Shown: positions 8,951 through 15,576 of the stretch, in pieces
Layout of the letters: the number at the start of each line of letters is the position of its first letter
Position numbering within the stretch: the stretch's first letter is position 1
Origin: Paulinella micropora
Taxonomy: Eukaryota; Cercozoa; Imbricatea; Euglyphida
Reading direction: 5' to 3'
Assembly (NCBI GenBank): GCA_009731375.1
Contig: BJOX01000057.1
Coordinates: 662,001 to 726,000, forward strand
DNA length: 64,000 bases
The notes under the pieces: model-generated
Database searches by the model: none
The model's input: the letters and a program-made list of their open reading frames with translations, nothing else
Told to the model about the DNA's origin: nothing
Program-made: the position numbers and the translations under genes

Positions 8951-9399
8951 TAAGGGAGGCGAACAGAGAGCAAAAACTTATAGAGGATGTAAAATTTGAA
9001 CAAGATAGAAAAAACAATTTGATGTTATTACCGCCTTTCCAACCGCAATACATACAAGCACCACCACAAGCACCACAACTAGGCCCACCACAAGCACCAC
9101 AACTAGGACCACCACAAGCACCACCCCAAGCACCACCCCAAGCACCACAAGCACCACAAGCACCCCAAGCACCAGAAGAAAAACAGATGCCATTGAAAAC
9201 AAAAGAAGAGAAAAAGGCTGAAAAAGAATTAAAAGAAAAATACATTGAATTAATGAAGAAAGCTGGCTTTACAACTAAATTTATTAAAAGTTTGAGCAAA
9301 ACAGAATTTATCAAACTTGGCACAGGAATAGAGAAAGCGATAGCCGATGCCCAATCAGCAGATGAGCAGAAAGAACTGGCTGAACAATACAAAAAATAA
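8902..9399 (+). CDS. Coiled-coil and Pro/Gln/Ala repeat segment, ends at an in-frame stop
   Basis: The product has an N-terminal charged helix, then about ten PPQAP/PQAPQ units (about residues 53-90), then another Lys/Glu-rich helix. The TAA at 9397-9399 is followed in the same frame by 36 open codons that lead into the protease ORF. The stop therefore separates what otherwise reads as one frame from 8902 to 10521. It could be a nonsense mutation, a sequencing error or programmed readthrough. Proline-rich linkers of this type can vary in copy number. Confidence 0.5.
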   Translation: MERKENADIKERQEELIREANREQKLIEDVKFEQDRKNNLMLLPPFQPQYIQAPPQAPQLGPPQAPQLGPPQAPPQAPPQAPQAPQAPQAPEEKQMPLKTKEEKKAEKELKEKYIELMKKAGFTTKFIKSLSKTEFIKLGTGIEKAIADAQSADEQKELAEQYKK

Positions 9400-10521
9400 T
9401 TAGAACAAGAAAAAAAGCAAGCGGAGGCCAAAGCTAAACACTTTGAAATTAAAGATAAAATATCATACATATCCGCAGGTTTAAGAAATGATTACAAGTA
9501 TCCAAAATTGGACATACCCAAAACTTTGGGCCCTGCTTTGGAAAAAGAAATGAAAGCTCGGGGCAAACCACCGCCAAAAAAAGTTAAAGGAAAACACACG
9601 ACAGCGGGTATGGCACAAGTTATAGTAGATGAAGGTATTGATTTAGGAATAGACCAGAATGCAATGAGAAAGAAACTCGCTGATTATTTGGGAATAAACC
9701 AAACGGGTGCTGGGGCAAAAACGATGGAGGAATTAATACACAAACTTTTAACGATAGCAAAAATTAAGAAATATTTGAAGAAGGGCAAATACAGGAAAAA
9801 AATGAAGAAGAAGGATTATGTAAATAACTTAGTATCTGAAATGAGAAGCGACCCAAATATTAAAAATCAAGTTTCAAATACTCTCGGTATTCAACCAACC
9901 GAGGAACAGCCAACAGAAGAGCAACAACCAACACCAACAGAAGAGCAACCACAACAACAACCACCAGCAGAAGAGCAACAACCACCCCCAGAAGAGCAAC
10001 AAAAACTACCAGCGAACTTAGCGGGGGAAGGTAGAGGGCTAATGACGGACGAAATAGACAACATTATGAAAAAGCACGAATGGTATTTGGGAACAGTAGC
10101 CAGCGACGAAATAAACAAACTGAAACCAGAAAAAAGAAAAAAGTATGGATTTATAATGAATTTAGATAAGTCTAGCCAACCAGGCTCACATTGGATTGGT
10201 GTTTGGATTGACACCATTAAAGACGACACTATTGAAATCTACGACCCACTCGCTTTGTATAAGCCGACCGAGCTATTTCTACACCAAATGAAACAGCTTA
10301 TTGAAAAGAGTAAGCCGAACACATACCTGCTTATGAAGGTCAATCAGGTTAAAAACCAAAGTGATACGAGCACAACCTGCGGGTGGCATAGTATTAGGTT
10401 TTTACTTGAACGAGCAAAAGGGAACCGCTTTAAATTTGCTAGCGGTTGGACTGACTTAAAAGAAAAAGAAGCTGAGGAATTGAAAGCACAGAACGGCTAC
10501 GGCTTTGATACATTCATTTAG
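9400..10521 (+). CDS. Adenain-like (C5/Ulp1-type) maturation cysteine protease
   Basis: The frame is open from 9400; the first Met is at 9508 (337 residues). After a Lys-rich region and a Pro/Gln/Glu linker (about residues 125-165), the C-terminal 170 residues carry the protease. His is in GSHWIGVWID, the acidic residue in IEIYDPLALY, and the oxyanion Gln and nucleophile Cys are spaced as in adenain in QSDTSTTCGWHS. In Polintons and adenoviruses this enzyme cleaves capsid and core precursors during virion maturation. QxGG motifs in four other products of the element are possible substrates. The upstream stop at 9397 leaves the intended N-terminus unclear. Confidence 0.85.
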   Translation, partial: LEQEKKQAEAKAKHFEIKDKISYISAGLRNDYKYPKLDIPKTLGPALEKEMKARGKPPPKKVKGKHTTAGMAQVIVDEGIDLGIDQNAMRKKLADYLGINQTGAGAKTMEELIHKLLTIAKIKKYLKKGKYRKKMKKKDYVNNLVSEMRSDPNIKNQVSNTLGIQPTEEQPTEEQQPTPTEEQPQQQPPAEEQQPPPEEQQKLPANLAGEGRGLMTDEIDNIMKKHEWYLGTVASDEINKLKPEKRKKYGFIMNLDKSSQPGSHWIGVWIDTIKDDTIEIYDPLALYKPTELFLHQMKQLIEKSKPNTYLLMKVNQVKNQSDTSTTCGWHSIRFLLERAKGNRFKFASGWTDLKEKEAEELKAQNGYGFDTFI

Positions 10522-10539
10522 ACCCCGCCAGTAAAATAA

Positions 10540-10602
10540 AAATATATTTTCCAATATATAGTTTTTGAGATTGTAAGTGGTTTTTGAAAAAAAGCACTTA
10601 CT
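10540..10602 (+). promoter_or_regulatory. Late promoter and leader hairpin of penton gene
   Basis: CCAATATATAGTTTTTGAGA (about 10551-10570) nearly matches the sequence at 6167. It is followed by GTAAGTG (10573-10579) pairing with CACTTAC (10595-10601) around a TTTTTGAAAAAAA loop, directly before ATG 10603. Confidence 0.55.
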
Positions 10603-11415
10603 ATGGAATATAGAGGAGGCAGGAGCTCTAACATTTACTATGTCAACAGCAAAAATAGGATAAACGGCACGGACAGTGATTTCACTCACTCCATTGATAT
10701 GAAATCGCTAGATAATCCTACCCATTGTAAAATTTTACATATCTATGTGCCGAAGTCGTATTACTCTGTGGCGAGCCCCTATAATACTTTTACTCTGAGT
10801 GAAGATGGATTTGAGGCTCTGATTACGATACCCGAAGGAAACTACACGATGAATAACTTAAAAAATAAACTGGCCGAGGTGCTAACCGCAGACAGCCCCA
10901 ATGACTATACTTATGTGGTATCTAGTAATAATACCAACACCGACCCAGAAGACGGCAAGCTATTATTTACCGTAGCGAATAACGGAGGCATCCAACCGCG
11001 GTTTATATTTGACACCGAAACTCGTATTCACGAAGTAATGGGTTTTGACCGCGACTCAACATATTTCTTTGCTAATAATACCATTAGGTCGCCGAATGTC
11101 ATAATCTTGACTGGCGAAAAAACATTGTATTTACAGTCAGATTTAGTAGGCGAAGGCGATAATCACGTATTACAGGAAATATACACAGCGAATGAAATCC
11201 CGTTCGGCTCTGTTATCTACGACGGCTCTGGTAGTGAATACGGAAAACGGCTATCTACTAGTTCAAGCAATGTGTATCGGTTTTACTTGACTGACGAAAA
11301 CGACCAGCCAGTTAATCTCAACGGGTTAGGTATTGTAATGACATTGTTGATTTATCGCGAGACGAATTATTTTAATTTATTTACATCATTTTTTAATTTG
11401 TTGAAATCTAGATAG
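10603..11415 (+). CDS. Penton-like minor capsid protein
   Basis: A 270-residue protein of the size and layout of PLV/virophage penton proteins, which form the five-fold vertices with a single jelly-roll. It opens MEYRGGRSSNIYYVNSKNR. It has several beta-strand blocks and near the C-terminus the family-like run NVYRFYLTDENDQPVNLNGL followed by an aliphatic strand. It lies directly upstream of the major capsid gene, the usual order. Its stop codon (11413-11415) lies inside the 3' hairpin at 11412-11432. An N-terminal YRGG could be a processing site. Confidence 0.78.
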   Translation: MEYRGGRSSNIYYVNSKNRINGTDSDFTHSIDMKSLDNPTHCKILHIYVPKSYYSVASPYNTFTLSEDGFEALITIPEGNYTMNNLKNKLAEVLTADSPNDYTYVVSSNNTNTDPEDGKLLFTVANNGGIQPRFIFDTETRIHEVMGFDRDSTYFFANNTIRSPNVIILTGEKTLYLQSDLVGEGDNHVLQEIYTANEIPFGSVIYDGSGSEYGKRLSTSSSNVYRFYLTDENDQPVNLNGLGIVMTLLIYRETNYFNLFTSFFNLLKSR

Positions 11416-11432
11416 GGGCCTGCTCCCCCTAT
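11412..11432 (+). terminator. 3' hairpin after penton gene
   Basis: A 21-bp inverted repeat, ATAGGGG...CCCCTAT with a short centre, overlaps the stop codon. An identical 21-bp copy follows the major capsid gene at 13129-13149. Large DNA viruses can use such hairpins as mRNA 3'-end signals; that role is inferred. Confidence 0.6.
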
Positions 11433-11435
11433 ACA

Positions 11436-11470
11436 GGCTCAACGAGTTGAGCTTTTTGCTCGCAAAAACC
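11436..11470 (-). repeat. 35-bp palindromic repeat, copy 2 (inverted)
   Basis: On the minus strand this reads like copy 1 at 6183-6217, with 5 differences. The stem pair GCTCAAC/GTTGAGC replaces GCTCGAC/GTCGAGC, so both sides of the stem changed together. Confidence 0.7.
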
Positions 11471-11494
11471 CCGCAGGAGGTTAGTAATGTATTT

Positions 11495-11601
11495 TTGAAT
11501 TATTTATTTATTTTTTTCTCATATTACAATATAGAACCTTTTGAAAAAGCTTCACCAAAAACTTCGGGTCGTAGGGTGTCCCTACAAAGCACTTACACGA
11601 A
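11495..11601 (+). promoter_or_regulatory. Major capsid gene late promoter and leader
   Basis: A TTATTTATTTATTTTTTTC tract (about 11500-11519) is followed by CAATATAG and the 27-bp box at 11534-11560. Then come a small hairpin, GTAGGG (11571-11576) with CCCTAC (11580-11585), and AGCACTTAC close to ATG 11602. Confidence 0.6.
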
Positions 11602-13128
11602 ATGCCTACACAACACGGAGGCGAACTAGATTTTAGCAGGACTGACTACATCAGTGCTTCTTATCGTTTGAATAAGCTCACCCCTCGCGAGGGTTCTATT
11701 ACTGTCACTGTTTCTACCGCAGGAGGACAGGAAAGCAACTTTGACCTTATCAGTCGCCCGTTTAACTTAGCTCGCTCTGTTTTGAGTTTTAATTATGCCC
11801 CAGATGCGAAGGCGGCGAACTACAATAAATGCTTTATGGATTGCCTGGCCCCAATTAGGCAGATACAATTGATTACGAGAGGTGGTGTTTACCTTTGCGA
11901 CATTAATGAAGTCGGAAATATCACTAAGATGATTTGGAAACCCGAAACCTCCATTGATGATTTACTAGCTTTGGAAAACCACGACAATGGAAGTGGAGCT
12001 GGTTGTATGCTTCAAAAGTGTAATGCTACAACTACATTTCAACCCGCTAGCGATGCTACAAGGTTGGCCGCATTACAAACAGCATTGGCCGCTTCGGCAA
12101 TAGCAGGAAATGCGGCGGGGCAAATTGATACTGGTATTGATGTTGCTAAGGCTCAGGTTCAGGCCGCATTAAAGGCTTGGATGGCACAACCCTCCACAAA
12201 TGCCCGCCGACACGATGATACCCTTATTGCGAATGAGACTGGCACGAGTAAGTTCGTTAATGTTGCTTTTAATGAGGCTAAGTATTTTTCAGCTGGAACT
12301 ATTAACAATGCCAGCCCGAGTGTTAATGTTAAGATTAATCTTGGAATGCTTTACAATACTATTTTCGCTCTGGATAAAACTATTATGTTTCCAGAAATTT
12401 TGACTTTGCGGATTGTTTGGCAACAGACACCCAAAATCTTTTATTATAACAATGATGCTCTTTCTACTGGTGGAGGCACTGTTGCGGTGGCGGATTCAAA
12501 TGTTACTATTACTAATCTCAGCCTGTTCTTAGCTGTTGAAACTAACCCCGATGTCGTTCAATCAATTCAACAGAAGATTATGAGCCCCGAAGGTATGAGC
12601 TTCAACATTGATTATTCTTATTTGTATAAAAATACCGTCGGAGTGGCTTCAACTTCTCAAAATGTTATCCTTAGATTTGACAGAGGCCACGGACGGCGAA
12701 TTAAGAAAATTTATCACTCTGTTTTCAACACAACCGAAAATAAGAACACCGCTTATGACAATAGCAACCTGCTCGGTTCTAAGGTCCAAACTTTTTATAC
12801 CACACTAGACGGAGCACGACTTCAAGAATTCAATGTTGATTGTCAAACTGGAAAACTAGAAGACTATATGTATCTTAAACCGAAGTTGGAAGGCTCTTCT
12901 TTGATGAATAGCAATGTTTATCAATACAACTGGGTTTGGTGCGATAGCTTTGACAATACTCGCCCACTGTGGAGCAAGGACCAAAACGAAATCAGCGGAC
13001 TATCCCTAGACACCGAGCGACGATGGGAGTTTATTGCTACCACTGCGAATATTGCTGCCAATCATTACACATTTGTCGTCACTCAGCAAGAAGTAAATGT
13101 CAGAAACGGCACCATTACTAGGACCTAA
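11602..13128 (+). CDS. Major capsid protein (double jelly-roll)
   Basis: A 508-residue protein matching PLV/Polinton major capsid proteins in size, position and sequence style, with an N-terminal segment ESNFDLISRPFNLARSVLSF and later KIFYYNNDALSTGG and YNWVWCDSFDNTRPLW. The family forms trimeric capsomers of the icosahedral shell. The first residues (MPTQHGGELDF) contain a QHGG motif resembling the sites in the core protein and lipase. It is preceded by the strongest-looking late promoter and followed by the 3' hairpin. The frame is intact, unlike several neighbours. Confidence 0.88.
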   Translation: MPTQHGGELDFSRTDYISASYRLNKLTPREGSITVTVSTAGGQESNFDLISRPFNLARSVLSFNYAPDAKAANYNKCFMDCLAPIRQIQLITRGGVYLCDINEVGNITKMIWKPETSIDDLLALENHDNGSGAGCMLQKCNATTTFQPASDATRLAALQTALAASAIAGNAAGQIDTGIDVAKAQVQAALKAWMAQPSTNARRHDDTLIANETGTSKFVNVAFNEAKYFSAGTINNASPSVNVKINLGMLYNTIFALDKTIMFPEILTLRIVWQQTPKIFYYNNDALSTGGGTVAVADSNVTITNLSLFLAVETNPDVVQSIQQKIMSPEGMSFNIDYSYLYKNTVGVASTSQNVILRFDRGHGRRIKKIYHSVFNTTENKNTAYDNSNLLGSKVQTFYTTLDGARLQEFNVDCQTGKLEDYMYLKPKLEGSSLMNSNVYQYNWVWCDSFDNTRPLWSKDQNEISGLSLDTERRWEFIATTANIAANHYTFVVTQQEVNVRNGTITRT

Positions 13129-13149
13129 ATAGGGGCCTGCTCCCCCTAT
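13129..13149 (+). terminator. 3' hairpin after major capsid gene
   Basis: Identical in all 21 bases to 11412-11432 and placed immediately after the TAA stop (13126-13128). Confidence 0.62.
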
Positions 13150-13174
13150 AACCCCGCCAGTGAAGTGATAATTA

Positions 13175-13272
13175 ATTTTGATAGATTATTTATTTTTTTT
13201 GATAATATAGGAACTCTAACAAAACATTTTTTTGAGGTCGTAGGTGGTTTTTTTGAAAAAAAAGCACCTACA
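13175..13272 (+). promoter_or_regulatory. Late promoter and covarying leader hairpin
   Basis: TTATTTATTTTTTTTGATAATATAG (about 13187-13210, given by its parts) resembles the major capsid promoter. The leader hairpin is GTAGGTG (13240-13246) with CACCTAC (13265-13271), ending just before ATG 13273. Compared with the 6221 and 10573 hairpins, one A-T pair has become G-C on both sides. Confidence 0.6.
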
Positions 13273-14523
13273 ATGAGCCATCAGCGAAACTTGATAGCAC
13301 AAGACCCTGACGGAGACTTCATAAATGTCAAAGTCGGTTACGACGGCAATGTTGAAACCAATAGTATGAAAACTGCCTTTGGTGAAGCATTGGTCGGTCA
13401 ATTAACACCAGTATTACAAGAGATTTTCCCATACACTATCAATACACGAATATGGACAACAGCTCAAACTGATGCTACCATTTCATTTAATGCGAATATG
13501 GCCGAACTTAAAACAGATGTGAAGACGACCGCGAATGCTGTATTGACGAGTAAAAAAAGAATTAAATACAGAACTGGAATGGGAGTTCTAACACGATTTA
13601 CTGCTTTATGGGATACTGATGAAACGAAAGACTACAATTCATATATCGGCATAGGTGAAAGTGATTTTACTAATGGCTTCTATTTTTACAAAATAAGAGC
13701 GACTGGTATGAATATTGCCAGTGTTAAAGGTGGGGTGCCGACACTTATCGCACAGGCGAACTGGGATGACCCTTGTGATGGAACTAAAATTATGCCCGCC
13801 TTAGACTGGACCAAAGGGAATGTATTCCAGATTAAATTTCAATATCTTGGCTTTGGTGCTATAAGGTTCTACATAGAAAATCCATCAAGTGGAGAATTTC
13901 AGCTGGTTCATACAATTAGGTATGCGAATGCGAATGTGGGTGTTAGTCTTTCAAATACAACCCTACCTTTTTCGGCTTGTATCAGAAATTATGGAACTGG
14001 TAATGCTAATCAAACATTAAAAACAGCCAGTTGTAGTATGTTTATTGAGGGCACTAACACTATTAATTCAAGTATATCAAACGAAGCGGAAGGTAGTGAG
14101 CCAGCGAGCACAACGGAAAGCCCAATTATTAGCATAAAAAATAAAACAACTTTTAATGGTGTGACCAATTATTCAATTGTTTATCCCTCTCTCGTGAGCA
14201 TATCAAACGAAGACACCAAAGTTAATATAGTGCGGATTGTGAAAACAACTGGAACACTTACGGCGGAGAACTTCGCGGATATTGATACCAAAACTTCAAT
14301 GGTATCAAAGGACACCGCTGCGACGGCCGTTGGCGGTGCCACTATAACGGATGTCATCCTTAAACTGTATGTTAATGCTACTTCAAGCCAGCTTATTGAC
14401 CTGCGAACTTACGACATTCAACTCTCACCTGGCGAAAATCTAACATTTTTACAAAAGTCTGTATCTACTGTTGCCAATGGAGGAAATGTGAGTGTTATCG
14501 TTAATTTTATTGAAGATCAGTGA
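13273..14523 (+). CDS. Virion surface-type beta protein
   Basis: A 416-residue protein starting at MSHQRN after the late leader hairpin; an upstream in-frame ATG at 13165 falls in the promoter and is rejected. It contains TAFGEALVGQLTPVLQEIFP near the N-terminus and KKRIKYRTGMGVLTRF around residue 95. From memory this style (a FGE..v..PTPV.Q..FPY segment and a +YRPGQG.L.RFTA strand) occurs in large-virus surface proteins, sometimes near fibre genes. The rest is beta-rich and Thr/Asn-rich. I infer a decoration or receptor-binding role; catalytic residues are not evident. Confidence 0.6.
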   Translation: MSHQRNLIAQDPDGDFINVKVGYDGNVETNSMKTAFGEALVGQLTPVLQEIFPYTINTRIWTTAQTDATISFNANMAELKTDVKTTANAVLTSKKRIKYRTGMGVLTRFTALWDTDETKDYNSYIGIGESDFTNGFYFYKIRATGMNIASVKGGVPTLIAQANWDDPCDGTKIMPALDWTKGNVFQIKFQYLGFGAIRFYIENPSSGEFQLVHTIRYANANVGVSLSNTTLPFSACIRNYGTGNANQTLKTASCSMFIEGTNTINSSISNEAEGSEPASTTESPIISIKNKTTFNGVTNYSIVYPSLVSISNEDTKVNIVRIVKTTGTLTAENFADIDTKTSMVSKDTAATAVGGATITDVILKLYVNATSSQLIDLRTYDIQLSPGENLTFLQKSVSTVANGGNVSVIVNFIEDQ

Positions 14524-14546
14524 AGCAAAAAAAAATACAAAAGATT

Positions 14547-14822
14547 TTACAAATACTTCTTCAATTCATCTCTGGTCCTACACCATGGTTGTTTAATTAA
14601 CCATTCAATATATGGCTTGTCAATCTTTGCGATGTCTTCAAACTTCTTTCCGCGGTATTTGCCGAATTGAAAAGTGTCCTTCGGTTGTGTATTTCTCATT
14701 TCTTCAATCGCTTTTATTTCGTCGTGTATTACCTTTTGGACATCTTCCAACGAAAAGGATTTTTTTTCGCCTTCAATGGAAAGTTTTTGGAACTTCTCGC
14801 ACAGTCTTGTTAGGGTGGCCAT
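14547..14822 (-). CDS. Small protein with exonuclease-associated GKYRGK domain
   Basis: A 91-residue protein. Its C-terminal half, FQFGKYRGKKFEDIAKID followed by PYIEWLIKQPW, matches the short domain (DUF3820-like) often fused to exonucleases or found alone in phages and large viruses, where it probably binds DNA. The N-terminal half is a charged helix. It converges on the 13273 gene and is divergent from the lipase at 14886, with a 63-bp AT-rich spacer between starts. Confidence 0.6.
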   Translation of the reverse strand: MATLTRLCEKFQKLSIEGEKKSFSLEDVQKVIHDEIKAIEEMRNTQPKDTFQFGKYRGKKFEDIAKIDKPYIEWLIKQPWCRTRDELKKYL

Positions 14823-14885
14823 AGTAGGGTGGTATATATAGGGTAATATAAAAATAAAAAATAAATAATTAATATAGAATACACA

Positions 14886-15575
14886 ATGAGCGAATGGATT
14901 GTCTTTGTTAAGGCTTACTCAGCTAAGCATAATATAAGCTATGGTGAGGCATTGAAAAAGGCTGGTAAGGAATACAGAAAGCAAAAGGGTGGAAGTGCTG
15001 AGTTATCGGAGGATGTCTATTTGTCTTCGTCGGAGAGAAAGGGAGCTGACGGATGGAAGCCAGTCGCTAGCAAAGAAAAATCAACTGTGTATGAAAAAGA
15101 TGGCAAAGCAATAGTAGCATTTAGAGGAAGTGCGGATAAGCGAGACTTGCTAACCGATGTTGCATTAGTAAAAGGAGTATTAAAAAGAACACCGAGATAC
15201 AAAGAAGAACAGAAGTTGGTTAATGAAGTCATAAAGAAATATGGTAAGGATAATGTAGAGCTAACGGGTCATTCGTTAGGTGGAACAATAGCAAAAGACC
15301 TGAGCCGACAGACTGGTGTAAAGGCTACCACATACAATAAAGGTAGTAGCACAAAAGACCTCATTGAAGGAGTAATTGACCGAGTGGCGGTGAAAGTTAA
15401 TCCAAAAGGTAAGCGGGCGAAGACTGCGAAGCTAACTACGAATTACCGAACCGCATTTGACCCCGTATCGTTAATGGGTGCTACGGCTGTAAATACTAAA
15501 TTAGTCAAACCAAAAAAAGGAATTCATACAATTAGGAGCTTCAAAGGTAAAGGAGCCAACAAAATTTATTTATAA
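14886..15575 (+). CDS. Class-3 lipase/phospholipase, probable virion enzyme
   Basis: A 229-residue alpha/beta-hydrolase. The N-terminal about 35 residues (MSEWIVFVKAYSAKHNISYG, then EALKKAGKEYRKQ) form a short module that I recall in many giant-virus proteins, ending at KQKGGS. The lipase domain follows: AIVAFRGSADKRD (oxyanion strand) and the nucleophile elbow ELTGHSLGGTIA. Lipase-3 enzymes hydrolyse acyl esters of lipids. The QKGG junction looks like a protease site, so the enzyme may be packaged as a precursor and released or activated for membrane penetration; this is inference. Catalytic Asp and His candidates (DPVS, IHTIRSF) lie downstream. Confidence 0.78.
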   Translation: MSEWIVFVKAYSAKHNISYGEALKKAGKEYRKQKGGSAELSEDVYLSSSERKGADGWKPVASKEKSTVYEKDGKAIVAFRGSADKRDLLTDVALVKGVLKRTPRYKEEQKLVNEVIKKYGKDNVELTGHSLGGTIAKDLSRQTGVKATTYNKGSSTKDLIEGVIDRVAVKVNPKGKRAKTAKLTTNYRTAFDPVSLMGATAVNTKLVKPKKGIHTIRSFKGKGANKIYL

Positions 15576-15576
15576 T

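Noticed and set aside
8978-9202. Minus-strand Val/Leu-rich ORF
   Set aside because: Shadow of the PPQAP repeat on the other strand.
10573-10601. A mini-intron starting GTAAGT before the penton gene
   Set aside because: The interval is only about 22-29 bases and the same layout with paired changes occurs elsewhere, so a leader hairpin explains it better.
13165-13272. Upstream start for the 13273 gene
   Set aside because: The extra N-terminus would be translated from the T-rich promoter and leader hairpin.
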